The notes beneath the pieces were generated by a model. It ran no database searches, was not told the origin of the DNA, and saw only the letters and a program-made list of their open reading frames with translations. DNA of 64,000 bases from Quillaja saponaria. Taxonomy: Eukaryota > Streptophyta > Magnoliopsida > Fabales > Quillajaceae. A program made the translations under genes and the position numbers. Below are positions 1 through 11,116 of the stretch, piece after piece. The stretch's first letter is position 1. Each line of letters begins with the position of its first letter. The stretch is taken from contig CM055611.1 in NCBI GenBank assembly GCA_029379385.1, forward strand, positions 18,732,062 through 18,796,061, in the 5' to 3' direction.

Positions 1-2106
1 TCATTTAGGTGAGGTAATTGGGAAGGCTTGTTGAGAAGTGTTTACTTCTGTGAGTATTGATAAAGTTATGACTATCTTCTTAGGTTATTATTGCTTTCAA
101 AAAAGGTATAAGCATTACTGTCTAGATAAGAACTGTTACTTTACCTCCACTAATGTCATATTTTTTAAGAAATCTTTATTCTTTCTATCTACTATTCCTG
201 AGTCATCTCCTATCTCTGAGGCTCTTTTGGTTTCTTATCTTGGACTATATGAACATGCATCATCTAAACCACTACCTGAATCTTTTACCTCATCCAAACA
301 TCCTCCCCAGGTTTACCATTGTTGTTCTAGGCTTGATTTTCCAGCAGATACTGTTAATGTACCTGATGACTCACCTTCTTATGTCTCGAATCCTGCTTCG
401 CCACCTATTTTACAAAGAGGTACTCGTTCAACTCGTAATCCTTATCATATTTATTCTTTTTTGAGTTATCATCATTTATCTTCACCCTATTATGTATTTG
501 TATCCTCTATCTTTTATTTCTGTTCCGAAGTCCACCAGTGATACTCTTGCTCATCCCAGATAGCGGCATGCCATGGTTGATGAAATGAACGCCTTACATA
601 CTAATGGTACTTAGGAATTGGTTTCTTTACCTTCTGACAAATCTACTATTCGATGTAAATGGGTATACATCGTGAAAGTTCATTTTGATGGTTCTATTGA
701 TAGCTTAAAGGCTAGATTGGTTTCAAAAGGCTACACTCAGGTCTATAGTGTAGATTATTCAGAAACTTTCTCTCCCATAACTAAAATTACTTCTGTCAGG
801 GTCTTCATATCTCTAGCTACTATTTTTGATTAGCCACTCTATCAATTGGATATAAAAATGCTTTCTTACATGGTGATCTTGATGAAGAAGTTTTATGGAG
901 CAACCACCTGATTTTGTTGCTTAGAGGGACTCCGGTATGGTGTGTCGATTGAAAAAGTGTCTATATGGCTTAAAGCAATCTCCCAGAGCTTAGTTTAATA
1001 GATTTAGTGAAGTTGTTCTTAGTTTTGGCCTTCAGAGGTGTAATGTTGATCACTCTATAAACATACATATAATGGTATAATTCTTTTGATTGTATATGTG
1101 GATGATATTGTAATTACAAGTGATGATAACCATGGAAATTCAACAATTGAAATCATTCCTACAGTCTAAGTTTCAAACTAAAGACTTAGGATAGTAAAAA
1201 TACTTTTTGGACATTGAGGTTGCAAGATCACAATTGGGGATTTGTCTTTCTCAAAAAAAGTATTGTCTGGATGTCTTGAGTGATACATGTATGTTGGATT
1301 CAAAACTTGTAGACACTTTTATGGATTCTAACACTAAACTTGTACAGGATAAGGCGGAGCTACTAACAAATCCTGAGCAATACAAACGTCTTGTTGGTAA
1401 GCTGAATTATCTCATAGTCATTAGACCAGATATTTCTTTTGCAACTAGTGTGGTTAGCCAATTTCTTTCTCAATCTCGAATATCTCATTAGAATGCTATT
1501 ATTCGTATCTTAAGATACCTGAAAACTGCATCTAGAAAAGGATTTCTATATAAGAATAGTGGGCACACTCTAGTTTGAGGACAAGGTCATGGTCATACAT
1601 TAGTTTAGAAACATGATTCTACTCCAGTTCAAAGTTATAATGATGCTGATTGGGCAGGCTTTCCATTTGACAGAAAATCTACTACAAGATACTGTATATT
1701 TCTGGGTGAAAATCTTGTTTCATGGAAAAGCAAAAAAGCAAATTGTTGTTACAAGATCTAGTACTAAATTTGAATACAGGGCCATAACTCATACCACAAC
1801 TGAGTTAGTTTGGCAGAAAAATCTATTAGACGAACTTGAATTTCAGTACTCACAGCCTATGGAGTTAGTATTGATAATCAAGCTGCATTATATATTACCT
1901 CAAATCCAGTCTTTCATGAACGAATAAAACATATAAAGGTTAACTGTCATTTCATTCATGAGAAGCTCATGGGTAATACAATCAATACCACATATGCAAA
2001 ATCTAAAGATTAGTTAGCAGACTTATTCACAAAATCTTTGGTAGGAAACCGGCTACGATATCTATGCAACAAGCTTGGAATATATAATCTGTATGCTCTA
2101 GCTTGA
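1..2106 (+). mobile_element. Decayed Ty1/copia retrotransposon, pol region (3' half)
   Basis: This is the 3' part of a copia-type pol gene; the window begins inside it. Segments 38-541 read as the region after the integrase core (FLGYYCFQKRYKHYCLD, then LQRGTRSTRNPYHIYSFLSY). The reverse transcriptase starts at 618-833 (CKWVYIVKVHFDG, KARLVSKGYTQVY) and continues in broken frames to the catalytic YVDDI at about 1096-1110. The RT-RNase H connection is at 1207-1491 (LVGKLNYLIVIRPDISF). RNase H follows in shifted frames and ends with ADLFTKSL and CNKLGIYNLYALA before a TGA at 2104-2106. The order INT-RT-RH and these motifs are typical of plant copia elements, probably the Ale/Retrofit type (inference). 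In-frame stops and frameshifts throughout show it is dead. Confidence 0.93.
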
Positions 2107-2460
2107 GAGGGAGTGTTAAAGTGTAAATATATATAGCTTAGTTAGTAGGTCAAAAAGCTTAGTTAATAGATCAATTTCCTTATTTATGTATAGTTGACTT
2201 ACTTATACTCCACACAATCTCATAGTAAAGATATTCTTGGTATGAGGAATCCTCATCCAATTCATCAAAAACTCTTTGGATATCTCTCTTTTAGGTCTTA
2301 CAATATTCAAATTTTGAAAACAAATTTGGTTTCTATCTATATCTCTTATACATGACCAAATTTCATTCCTACAAGAACATGAAAGAATTTGAATTTGTAC
2401 TTTTGGTTTGTTTGTCACTCACACAATGTTGCATATCTGGACAAACTTGCTAAGATAGTT
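2107..2460 (+). repeat. Polypurine tract and 3' LTR of the copia element
   Basis: Directly after the pol stop codon comes the purine run GAGGGAG, then TGTTAAAGTG beginning at 2114. This is the usual copia junction of polypurine tract followed by an LTR starting TGTTA. The LTR includes repeated GCTTAGTTA stretches. Its 3' end is not certain because the 5' LTR lies outside the window; about 2460 is an estimate. Confidence 0.6.
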
Positions 2461-2774
2461 AATTCTTATGTTTAAATTTTGTTTTTGATACTGTAACGGT
2501 GTCCTTTCCTAGTTGTCTTAACAATCTAACCTGTTAATTAAAGAAGGCAACCCATTAGATACTCAACCCCATACCTAGTACCTTGCCTACATGGTATTTA
2601 CTCCAGCCTAACACATGTAAAATTTTTGAAAAAAGCCTGAAAAAGCATATGCTATGTTTTTTTTTTTGTTTTGGCTTTCTAGCCAAAACAAGCTAACTGA
2701 GTAAAGTAGCTAATGGACAATTTATATTATTTTCATATTTTCTCCCATATTTTATAAATTATAATTTTGGCCCA

Positions 2775-4358
2775 ATTTTAAATTAATCTTCAAATTTTCT
2801 AAATTTGATCAAATTCAACCTTGTCATAATTCAAAATATAGAAGCGGTGCTCTAATTATCCTTTACGCATGATTTAATGACTAATGGCATCACAAATTTA
2901 ATTTTTTTAATCATTAAGTTTTCTAAATTTGATCAAATTCAACCTTGTCATAATTCAAAAGATATGAGTTGTGCTCTAATTATCCTTTACGCATAATCTA
3001 TTAACTAATGACATAATTAATTTATTTTTTAATTAATCATTAAATTTTCTAAAATTAATCAAATCCAACAATCCACAATTCAAAATGTAAGAGTTGTGCT
3101 CTAATTATACTTTAAGCATGATCTACTGCCTAATGGTATCATTAATTCAAATTTTTTTTTTTTTAGTTTGATCAATTCAACATTGTCATAATTCAAAATA
3201 TAGGAATTATGCTCTAATTATCCTTTACGCTGTGATCTACCAACTAATGACACCACTAAATCAATTTTTTTAAATTAATCATTAAATTTTCTAAATTTGA
3301 TCAAATTCAACCTTGCCATTATTCAAAATATAGGAGTGGTGCTCTAATTGTCCTTTACGTATGATCTACTGACTAATGGCATCACTAATTTAATTTTTTT
3401 GAATTAATTATTAAATTTTCTAAATTTGATCAAATTCAATCTTTATTATAATTCAAAATGCTGGAGTGGTGCTCTAATTATTCTTTACACATGATTTACC
3501 AACTAATGATATTAATAATTCAATTTTTTCTAAATTAATATTAAATTTTCTACATAATTCAAAATATAAGAGTGATGCTCTAATTATCCTTTACACATGA
3601 TTTACCACTAATGATATCACTAATTCAAATTTTTATATTAATCATTAAATTTATTAAATTGGTCAATTAATCCTTGTCATAACTCAAAATGTATGAGAGA
3701 TGCTCTAATTATCTTTTATGCCAACTAATGACATCACTAATTAATTTTTTTTAAATTAATCATTAAATTTTCTAAATTTGATCAAATTCAACCTTGTCAT
3801 AATTCAAAATGTAGGAGTGGTGCTCTAATTATCCTTTATGCATGATCTGCTCAATGACATCACTAATTCAATTTCTTTAAATTGATCATTAAATTTTCTA
3901 AATTTGATCAAATCAAACCTTGTCATAATTCAAAATATAGGAGTGGTGCTCTAATTATCTTTTATGCATAATCTACCACTAATGATATCACTAATTCAAT
4001 TTTTTTTATATTAATCATTAAATTTTCTAAATTTGACCAAATTCAACTTTGTCAAATTCAAAATATAAGAGTGATGCTCTCATTATCCTTTAAGTATGAT
4101 CTTATGACTAATGACATCACTAATCTAAGTTTTTAAATTAATCATTAAATTTTCTAAATTTGATTCAACCTTGTCATATTTAACATTAATGGTGGTGCTC
4201 TAATTATCCTTCATTCATGATCTACCGACTAATGTCATTACTAATTCAATTTTTTTTTTATTTTTATAAATTAATCATTAAATTTGACCAAATTCAACTT
4301 TGTAAAGATTCAAAATATAAAAGTAGTGTTCTAATTATCTTTTACACATGATCTACCG
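2775..4358. repeat. AT-rich tandem repeat, 13 units of about 124 bp
   Basis: A unit containing TCTAAATTTGATCAAATTCA, then TTGTCATAATTCAAAATATA, then GTGCTCTAATTATCCTTTA, then CTAATGACATCACTAATT recurs 13 times. The core GCTCTAATT (with variants) falls at 2849, 2973, 3098, 3211, 3341, 3471, 3577, 3702, 3822, 3948, 4076, 4197 and 4327, so spacings are 106-130 bp and mostly 120-130. Units differ by substitutions and small deletions. There is no sustained open frame. It is a local minisatellite-like array rather than dispersed copies. Confidence 0.93.
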
Positions 4359-4839
4359 TGTACTACAAGAGAATTGGACAAATACGATAAACTAAATGTG
4401 ACAGACTTAATTTTTGTTTCAGTTAAGGTCAAATGCTAGAGAATATTATCTGTCCCAATAATTTTGACAAAAAGTTACAAGTTGCGATAGAAATTAAAAA
4501 CTCAATCGAAAATGATGCAAAAGTTAATAATCTTTTGTTTTGGTGTTTTTTTTTTTTCAATTTCCCGTGGACTTAAATATTACGGGCTAAAAGTTCCTGT
4601 CACATTTGTTAATTTTCCTTGGACTCATAGCCTTATAAATTATCAATTGCCATTGAATTATTATTTTTTTTGGTCACATTTGGATCATTTACTAAACGAC
4701 GTAGTTTTGATGTAAACTTGTTACGCTGCCCTTTTCTCACTGAATTCTCTCTATGTCCTATTTTAGTTTTCGTAAACGGATCCGGTGGAGAGGCCAACAC
4801 TGAAGATGACCAAAATAGCATCACCTCTCCTTAAAAAAA
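4359..4839. other. Spacer between tandem repeat and inverted repeat; no gene
   Basis: No gene recognised. TACTACAAGAGAATT at 4361 resembles a CACTA-type transposon end, but no convincing partner end with a matching target duplication was found (see rejected items). Confidence 0.4.
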
Positions 4840-6136
4840 AATACAACAATGCTACATACACACAACATACTCACACTACCTCCTCACACAATATGCCACA
4901 TCAACTTTTTAAACTTGTATCAAAACATCCCAAAATCCTTTTTTTCCACGTCAACCACAATCCTTTTTTTTTCTTCCCTAATTTCTCCATTCCTCCTTTT
5001 TTTTTTCCCCACTACGGTGTATTGAGCTCTTGGCCGACTTTTGCTTCTCTCTCAGCCTCTCTCTTTGGACAATAAATCTAAAACCTTCATTCTCCACGAA
5101 TTCAACTTCTATTGTAATCTTTTTCAGGTAATGACTTAATTTCTATTTAGTCTTCAATCCCCTGAATTTGAGCCCAATATGCATGATAGATACTGAAATT
5201 GTTAAGAATGGAGGGCTTAGGGTATATAACTTGAAGGAAACAGAAAGGAAAATAAAGGGTAATAGGAGAATTCTACTTCTCTCTGTTTATAAATCAATAT
5301 CAGCATATCTAAATGTAACAAACTATGTCGTTTTTCTGATTGGATTTGTATATTAGATTCTCCCTATTTAGGATGATTTATAAATGACTTAATGTTCTAA
5401 TACACCAAAATAACCACGCAAAGGTGCTATTTCAATAAAGTTTTGTTTTTCCAATGCTTTGAAGTGCTTAATTGAAATTGGGTTTGTTGGGGATTGCTAC
5501 TTTGCACTCATTCATATTATCAGCCATAAATCTGCCCACATAACTGTATAGAAATATTAAATTAGACCCCACAATCAGTTGACAATAAATCCCCAATTTG
5601 TACAATAAATGAAAACTTAAAAATACTAAGGATTTTATTGTCTTATAATAGGGGGTTGGCAACATAGTTTGGGTGGTGGCCATTGACGTTATCAGTAGCG
5701 TGGGGTTGGAGAAGTTGAAATGGTGGTCATTGGCTCTATCATCATCGTGATTGTCATTGTCAGAGGCTCAACTTCAGATTTAAAATACCCTAAGTAAAAA
5801 TCAAACAAATTGAGGATTGAAGACTAAATAGAAATCAAGTCATTACCTGGAGAAGATTACAACAGAAGTTTGATTCATGGAGAATGAAGGTTTGAGATTT
5901 ACTGTCCAAAGGGAGAGACTGGGAGAGAATCAGAGTCAGCCAGAGCTTTGTATGGCCATATGGCCGTAGCGAGCGAAAATAAGAAGGAAGAGAGAAATTA
6001 GGGGAAAAAAAAAAAAGAATTGTGGCTGACGTGGAAAAAAAGGATTTTGGTATGTTTGGATACTAGTTAAAAAAGCTGATGTGACATATTGTGTGATGAG
6101 GTAGTGTGAGAATGTTGTGTGTACGTAGTATTGTAG
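4840..6136. mobile_element. Long inverted-repeat element 1 (about 330-bp arms)
   Basis: The left arm (about 4840-5165) reappears reverse-complemented at about 5815-6136. Matching pieces include ACACACAACATACTCACACT against the complement of GTGAGAATGTTGTGTGT, CACGTCAACCACAAT against GTGGCTGACGTGG, CCTTCATTCTCCACGAATTC against ATGGAGAATGAAGG, and AGGTAATGACTTAATTTCTA against TAGAAATCAAGTCATTACCT. The 650-bp centre has no recognisable gene. The structure suggests a non-autonomous terminal-inverted-repeat transposon, perhaps Mutator-like. The exact ends and the target duplication are not resolved because both borders are A/T runs. If transcribed, the arms would form a long hairpin. Confidence 0.75.
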
Positions 6137-6154
6137 AAAAAATTAATAATAAAA

Positions 6155-6855
6155 TTACAATGCATTATACCCAAACAACGCCGTCCTCTGAAGACGGTTT
6201 CCCATCTTTTCATTCTTCATCCCTGCGAGTTTAGATCCCTTTTCCACTTCGACTAAGTTTTGCATTATAATCCTAGTTAATCTTCTCCTACATTCTCAAT
6301 CAATTTCTTCCTCTCTCAGTCTCTGTAGCTGATTGAAGACGGTAAAACTCTGTTCTTTGAAAATTCCTTTTTTTCGTGCACTTCAATTTTGTGTAATTTG
6401 ATCCATTTTTTCTTTTTAACGTTATGCTTGAAAATGTGCTTTAGATTTGCTTGGCTTGTTTGCTGCCGTTATTTCTTGGCCCTACCATCAACGCCTATTT
6501 TGTTCGATTATACTATGGTAAGTAGACCATGCCTATTCAAAATCCTATTTTTCCATCTGGGTCTGTTTGTTTTATGTCCCAATTCAGATATTCACTGAAT
6601 CAGTAATTTATGAGGTCAGTTTTGCTTTTAGTTTAACTGAATTTTGTTAAAATTGCTTTTAGTAATTTATGAGGTCAATTTTGCTTTTGGTTGGGAATGT
6701 GGGAGAAGATCATCTAGGATTATAATGCAGAACATCCATGTGAATTGCAGAACTTAACTAGGATCATAATGCAGAACATCTAAGCTCGTAGCGAAGAAGA
6801 ATGAAGGGATGGGAAACGGTCTTCAAAGGATGGCGTCATTTGGGCATAATGAATC
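6155..6855. mobile_element. Inverted-repeat element 2, next to element 1
   Basis: Left arm about 6155-6320 and right arm about 6690-6855 are reverse complements. CATTATACCCAAACAACGCC pairs with the complement of GGCGTCATTTGGGCATAATG. GAAGACGGTTTCCCATC pairs with GATGGGAAACGGTCTTC. TTATAATCCTAGTTAATCTT pairs with AAGATCATCTAGGATTATAA. The right arm carries an extra tandem copy of the GGAT(T/C)ATAATGCAGAACATC block. The loop has no recognised gene. It begins only about 20 bp after element 1 ends, so the two palindromes may be parts of one composite element. Confidence 0.7.
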
Positions 6856-7029
6856 TGGGCATGAGTTGCTATTTCTTTTTTAGGGGCGACGCCGTTTTGG
6901 TCCTCTCTTGGGACCTCTCCAGCATTGGCCTCACGCATAACACCGTCTCCTTTTCATTGTTCCCACACAAAGTCACCCAACTGGAAGTTTGGGGCCGCTG
7001 AAGTTCGAGGCAGCAGCAGAGGAGGAGGC

Positions 7030-7141
7030 AATGGCGGCGGAGGAGGAGGCGGCTGACGATGGAGACGACTGGTCATGGGTTTTTTTTCCTCGAGATTTCA
7101 GTTTTTGTTCATCCGAAACCTCACTATATCGCCAACTTGTG
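7030..7141 (+). pseudogene. Coding-like first exon (MAAEEEAADDGDDW...), gene not recognised
   Basis: In an otherwise AT-rich region, a GC-rich stretch opens with ATG at 7030 and reads MAAEEEAADDGDDWSWVFFP and on for 37 codons. It is followed by an excellent splice donor, GTG|GTAAGTC, at 7142. The compositional jump, acidic start and perfect donor are those of a real 5' exon. No continuing exon with a matching frame was recognised downstream. The end of the segment is repeated in diverged form at about 9236-9335 (TTTCAG...TCACT.TAT...TTGTGGTAA...TTGA.GTTGTTC). I read it as an exon fragment, possibly captured by a transposon. I do not recognise the protein. Confidence 0.35.
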
Positions 7142-8388
7142 GTAAGTCAATTTCCTTTTAATTGACGTTGTTCGTATAGGGATTTTAGGTGCATGAAATG
7201 GCTAGGATATTGTGGGTGAATTTGAATTTAGATTTATATTTGATCTATTGGTGGGTTTAGTGGACTGTGAAAGGAAATTTCTTTGTTTGGGTTCTTTTTT
7301 TATTTTATCTAGCTAAGCTAGATTTTTATGGTTCTCTGACTGTGGTATTTTTTATTTTTTTTGGTGAAATTGGCTATTGGATCACAATTTTTGTTAGAAA
7401 GTAATGTTACATGTTTCCAGGTTTTGATTTTTCAGTCTTAAATGGAATGAAGACTCAATCAAAGTTTGGTTACTTTATTTGTTTCGAAGCTTTTGATAGA
7501 AATTTGCCTAAGTCTAACTTCTATGGTCAGTGATTTTTGTGAAAATTTATAAATATTGAAGGAAAAAATTATTTCAAATTTAAGTTAAACAACTGAAATC
7601 AGAAACTTTCAAGTTGAATATCCAAGGTTCGAATCCCAGTAAAACCGGAGAAAGATGTATTCATCACTTTTGAAAAAAAAAAAACTAAAAAAATAATTGA
7701 GATAATTCAAAGCGAAAGAATTCAATCTTTACCTAAAGCATGCATATAATAGTGAAAAACACATTTCTTGAATCCCAATTTGTGCCATTAAAAAGAAAAT
7801 CATCTTTGTGCATTTTGAAAATGATAATTTTTTTCAATGCACATATATATATGAATTAGGGCCTGAGCCCCATGTGAGTAATTTTCCTGTAGTGAAACCA
7901 ACTCCCCTCAGTCTTCCTATTACAGCCAATATTATTTTGTAGCTACCTATAACTTATGAGCTTGAGAAAAGAAATATCTCAAACAGGGTTTCCACCACTA
8001 GGGAAATTAAAAAAAAAAAAAAAGAATAAAAAAGAAGAAGAAGGGAAAGGAAAAAAAAAAAAAAAAAACAGCTTTATCAGCATTAAAACGTATCGTTTCC
8101 CCAAATTATAGTCCCAAAATTACTTACTCTATCATAATTCTGCATTTGCATAGTCCCGACAGCTCATTGTTGTCAGCTTGTGTGTCAATTGTGATGTTGG
8201 CTGACCTCTATTTATTCTCTCTTGAAATGTATCCCCTTCTTCATTTCTTCAAACAATTACTTGTTCCACGGTAAAACTTGTTGTAATAATATTATATGTT
8301 TCCCTTTTTTTTATGCTTCCTTTTTACTTAAACTGCGTAATTAGAGACAGAGTTCAATACATTCTAATATGCCACATGCAAGAAAAAA
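7142..8388. other. Intergenic; possible SINE scrap near 7633-7690
   Basis: AT-rich DNA without a supported gene. GGTTCGAATCC at about 7627 looks like a pol III B box and is followed 40 bp later by a run of A, as in a SINE 3' part. No matching A box was seen, so this is weak. Long A runs lie at about 8008-8070. Confidence 0.35.
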
Positions 8389-8757
8389 ATGTCTCATTTG
8401 GGGTTTCTCCTTGTGGGTTTTATTTCCATGGCATCTGTTCACGCTTATTAATATAGAGGTTGGACAAATGCTCATGCAACTTTTATGGTGAGAGTGATGC
8501 TTAAGGGACAATGGGTATGTGTGTTACAAGTTACACTACTTATTTCAGAATTTTATTTGAAGTTTCTTCTTTCTCAGAGAAAAATGCAATTTTGGTTATG
8601 TTGCCTAATTAAATTTGTGTGAATTAGGTGGAGCTTGTGGGTATGGCAACCTGTATAGCCAAACTTATGGCTAATACAATAACACTAAGCACTACATGAC
8701 CCACAATGGTCTTAATGGCTCTATTGTGGTCACTGTGACTAATTTTTCCCCGCAAAG
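8389..8757 (+). pseudogene. Expansin-A pseudogene, exons 1-2 (5' part)
   Basis: Expansins loosen plant cell walls. Exon 1 (8389-8514) gives a signal peptide, MSHLGFLLVGFISMASVHAY, then WTNAHATF and, one frame over, YGESDA-GTMG, which matches the start of the expansin double-psi barrel domain. After an intron with GTATGT donor and TTAG acceptor, exon 2 (8628-8757) reads GGACGYGNLYSQTYG, a hallmark of alpha-expansins, then HNGLNGSIVVTVTNFSPQ, corresponding to the NGL...IVVTATNFCPP region with an internal deletion. Defects are a TAA after HAY, a frameshift in TF-YG, a TAA after SDA, a TAA after QTYG, and loss of conserved cysteines. The C-terminal domain is not recognisable; a scrap reading WCNNPTPQ near 9101 could be the next exon, but this is uncertain. 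Confidence 0.85.
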
Positions 8758-11065
8758 GTGTTTTTTCCCTTACAATAATATCTCATTTCCTTTGAAATGT
8801 GTATTTTTTTTTTTTTTTTTGATTTACTCTGAATGAAAAAAGAACAATTAAAAATTGATGGGAGATTGCTGGATGTGTTCCAAAAACATTAGAGATAATT
8901 GGCCAAAAAAAATGTATCTTTTTTTATTTGGCTGTTGTTCTTAGTAATTGATAATGTGCTAGTTTGACAAGTTTAATTTGACAAATAGCCGAATTCATAA
9001 GGTTGATCTTCATGTTTTGATTCACGTTACTCAAGTATCTATATTATTTGAGATATGAGTCATTGTCAAAATTTGCTTTATTGCAGAGATTGAAAATGGT
9101 GTAATAATCCAACACCTCAATATTCTCAAATTTTGTGGAGATATTGAAAATGAACAAATTAAAGGCAATGCAAAAAATGAAGAAGGGGATAATAGAGGTG
9201 CTAGTGTTAGATATGACTGAGGTTTCTTATTATGAAATTTCAGACTTTGCTCGGTCCATAACCCCTCACTGTATAGAAAAATTGTGGTAACTCAAATAAT
9301 TTGTAATTGATGTTGTTCACAATTGGTTTTAAGCTAGATTTTTGGTTATATGAAACGGATGGTTTTTTTTTTTTTTTTTTTCCTGAATTTCAGTTTGGAA
9401 TTCTATTTATGTCGTTGATTATCGGTGATGATATTTCGAACTTCAACTGGAAAAGCTAGGTACATTATTTTGTTTTTGTTGAGTATATGTTTGGCCTTTC
9501 TTGACATAATTTGGGAAATGCAACTATGCTGTATGTTATTGATATGTTTTTATTTTGATTATTTGTATTCTTTCTAATATTTTTACTTTCCTGGGTTGAC
9601 ACTAAATTTACTTTCTAATTGGTACTTTAAACAGCTTTTTTTTTTCTTTCTTGCTAATCTATTTACTTCCTCGATAAAAATGGAATGAATTAGTATTCGT
9701 GTTTGGTTAGGCAAAAAATAAAATAAATTATTTGCACGGTTTATGGGAAAGAAGGGGAATGGGCTGTCCTGCTTTTATATATAATTCACTCCCATCAGTA
9801 GTATACTAATATTTTAGAAGCTGCATTACCAGGATCATTGTTGTCAAGGTTGGTTGTATTATATTGCCAAAAAAAAAAAAAAGGTTGGCGGTGTTACTTG
9901 TACCAATTCATACCAAGTCCACCTTAGAGCTTGCCTTAAGTGGTAGTTCATTTGTTTTCTCCGAATCCTAATGGCTTTATGCTCCGACTGAAACAAGTAC
10001 TTATGTTCTTGTCAACCATTTCCATTGTGCATAAAATTCTTATTTTGTCCTGGTTCTTTGAACTAGTGAATCATACAAATCAATATTATTTGATATATTT
10101 TTTATTGAGCTAGTTAGTCATAAATTTGTGATACTTACTGCAAATGTAGGAGACTTGTGGAGTACACATATTTCTTTGATCAGTAAGGGTGGGTTTTAAA
10201 TCACTTAATTGATATCTTGGAATGTAATTTATTTCATGTTTTTCTTTTGTTTTCCTCTTCAGTAAATGATTTTCTTTGCGTTCTTGAAATTGAGTGAAAT
10301 ATACATATTTTTGTAGATACAAGATTTACCAGTAAATGAGATTAGGACAACAATGACAGCATACTTAGTGGTATTGACGATGACGGGCGAGAGTAATGGT
10401 AAATGTCTGAGATGCTTGATGCATGTATTTTTAAAGTAGAGGACAATGTTACACTTAAGAAGAAACTACCATTGCTTAAAGATTTATCTAATGAGAATGT
10501 TGGAGTGGATATCAGGTTATATATATATATATATTTTTGCAGAAACAGGTTTTATGTATTTGTACGATACAGATTTATTTATATATGTAATTGTTTTATT
10601 GAAATGGAAAGCAGGCTATGTGTATGGCATTATTTATTAAAATAAAACTCAACTGCGGTTGAAACTATCTGTAACATTTGAATCCATTTTTGTATATACA
10701 AATTAAAATTAAATACATTTGGGACAGAAAAGCCTGTCTCAATCCAGTAATAATATATGAATATGATGTAACAAGTCTCATCGAATCTGATGGAAAAAGT
10801 CTTATCTCTCTGATCTTGTCACTAGACTGAGTTTACTAAATCTGAGCTATCTAAATTATCATCTTCTGTTTAAGTCTATATCTTAGAGAAAATAAGATAA
10901 CGATATAAAATAAAGAAAATAAAAACCAATGAGAAAATCTAAAAAAGAAATGGACAAGTTGTTGCAAATTTATGTTAGAGAACTAAATACGAGAGGCAAC
11001 TAAATGCATGTTCTGGTTTAAACTAGCTTCTCATATCACAGCTAAAAAAGTATACAGTTAATAAT
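8758..11065. other. Intergenic AT-rich DNA with small insertions
   Basis: No supported gene. It holds a diverged second copy of the 7100-7190 segment at about 9236-9335, and T runs near 8806-8820 and 9363-9380. At about 9858-9880 ATTATATTGCC plus a poly-A run lies between near-identical AAGGTTGG.. repeats, as left by a truncated poly-A retroelement insertion. A short frame at 10403-10516 ends at a possible donor (ATCAG|GTTATA) but is not recognised. Confidence 0.5.
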
Positions 11066-11116
11066 TTGGACATGAACCACCATGTTAATAATGTAAAATA
11101 TGTGAAGTGGATGCAA
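11066..11116 (+). pseudogene. Acyl-ACP thioesterase (FAT) gene fragment
   Basis: The translation LDMNHHVNNVKYVKWMQ is close to the very conserved acyl-ACP thioesterase segment LDMNQHVNNVKYIGW. That segment carries active-site residues of plastid FatA/FatB, enzymes that release fatty acids from acyl carrier protein. Only these 17 or so codons are recognisable. Upstream and downstream frames do not continue the family, and a stop follows at 11249-11251. This is an isolated exon fragment, not a gene. The Gln-to-His and Ile-Gly-to-Val-Lys changes fit relaxed selection. Confidence 0.7.

Noticed and set aside
7600..7690. SINE-like B box GGTTCGAATCC followed by an A run
   Set aside because: No A box and no flanking duplication could be found, so not called as a SINE.
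4361..7894. Possible CACTA transposon: TACTACAAGAGAATT at 4361 and TTTTCCTGTAGTG ending at 7894
   Set aside because: The ends match at 12 of 15 positions, but the 3-bp flanks differ (GTG against AAA), the left end starts with T rather than C, and no transposase or subterminal repeats were seen.
10403..10645. 80-codon plus frame MSEMLDACIFKVEDN...
   Set aside because: The first ~38 codons look protein-like and end near a possible donor, but there is no recognised family and the rest translates an AT repeat.
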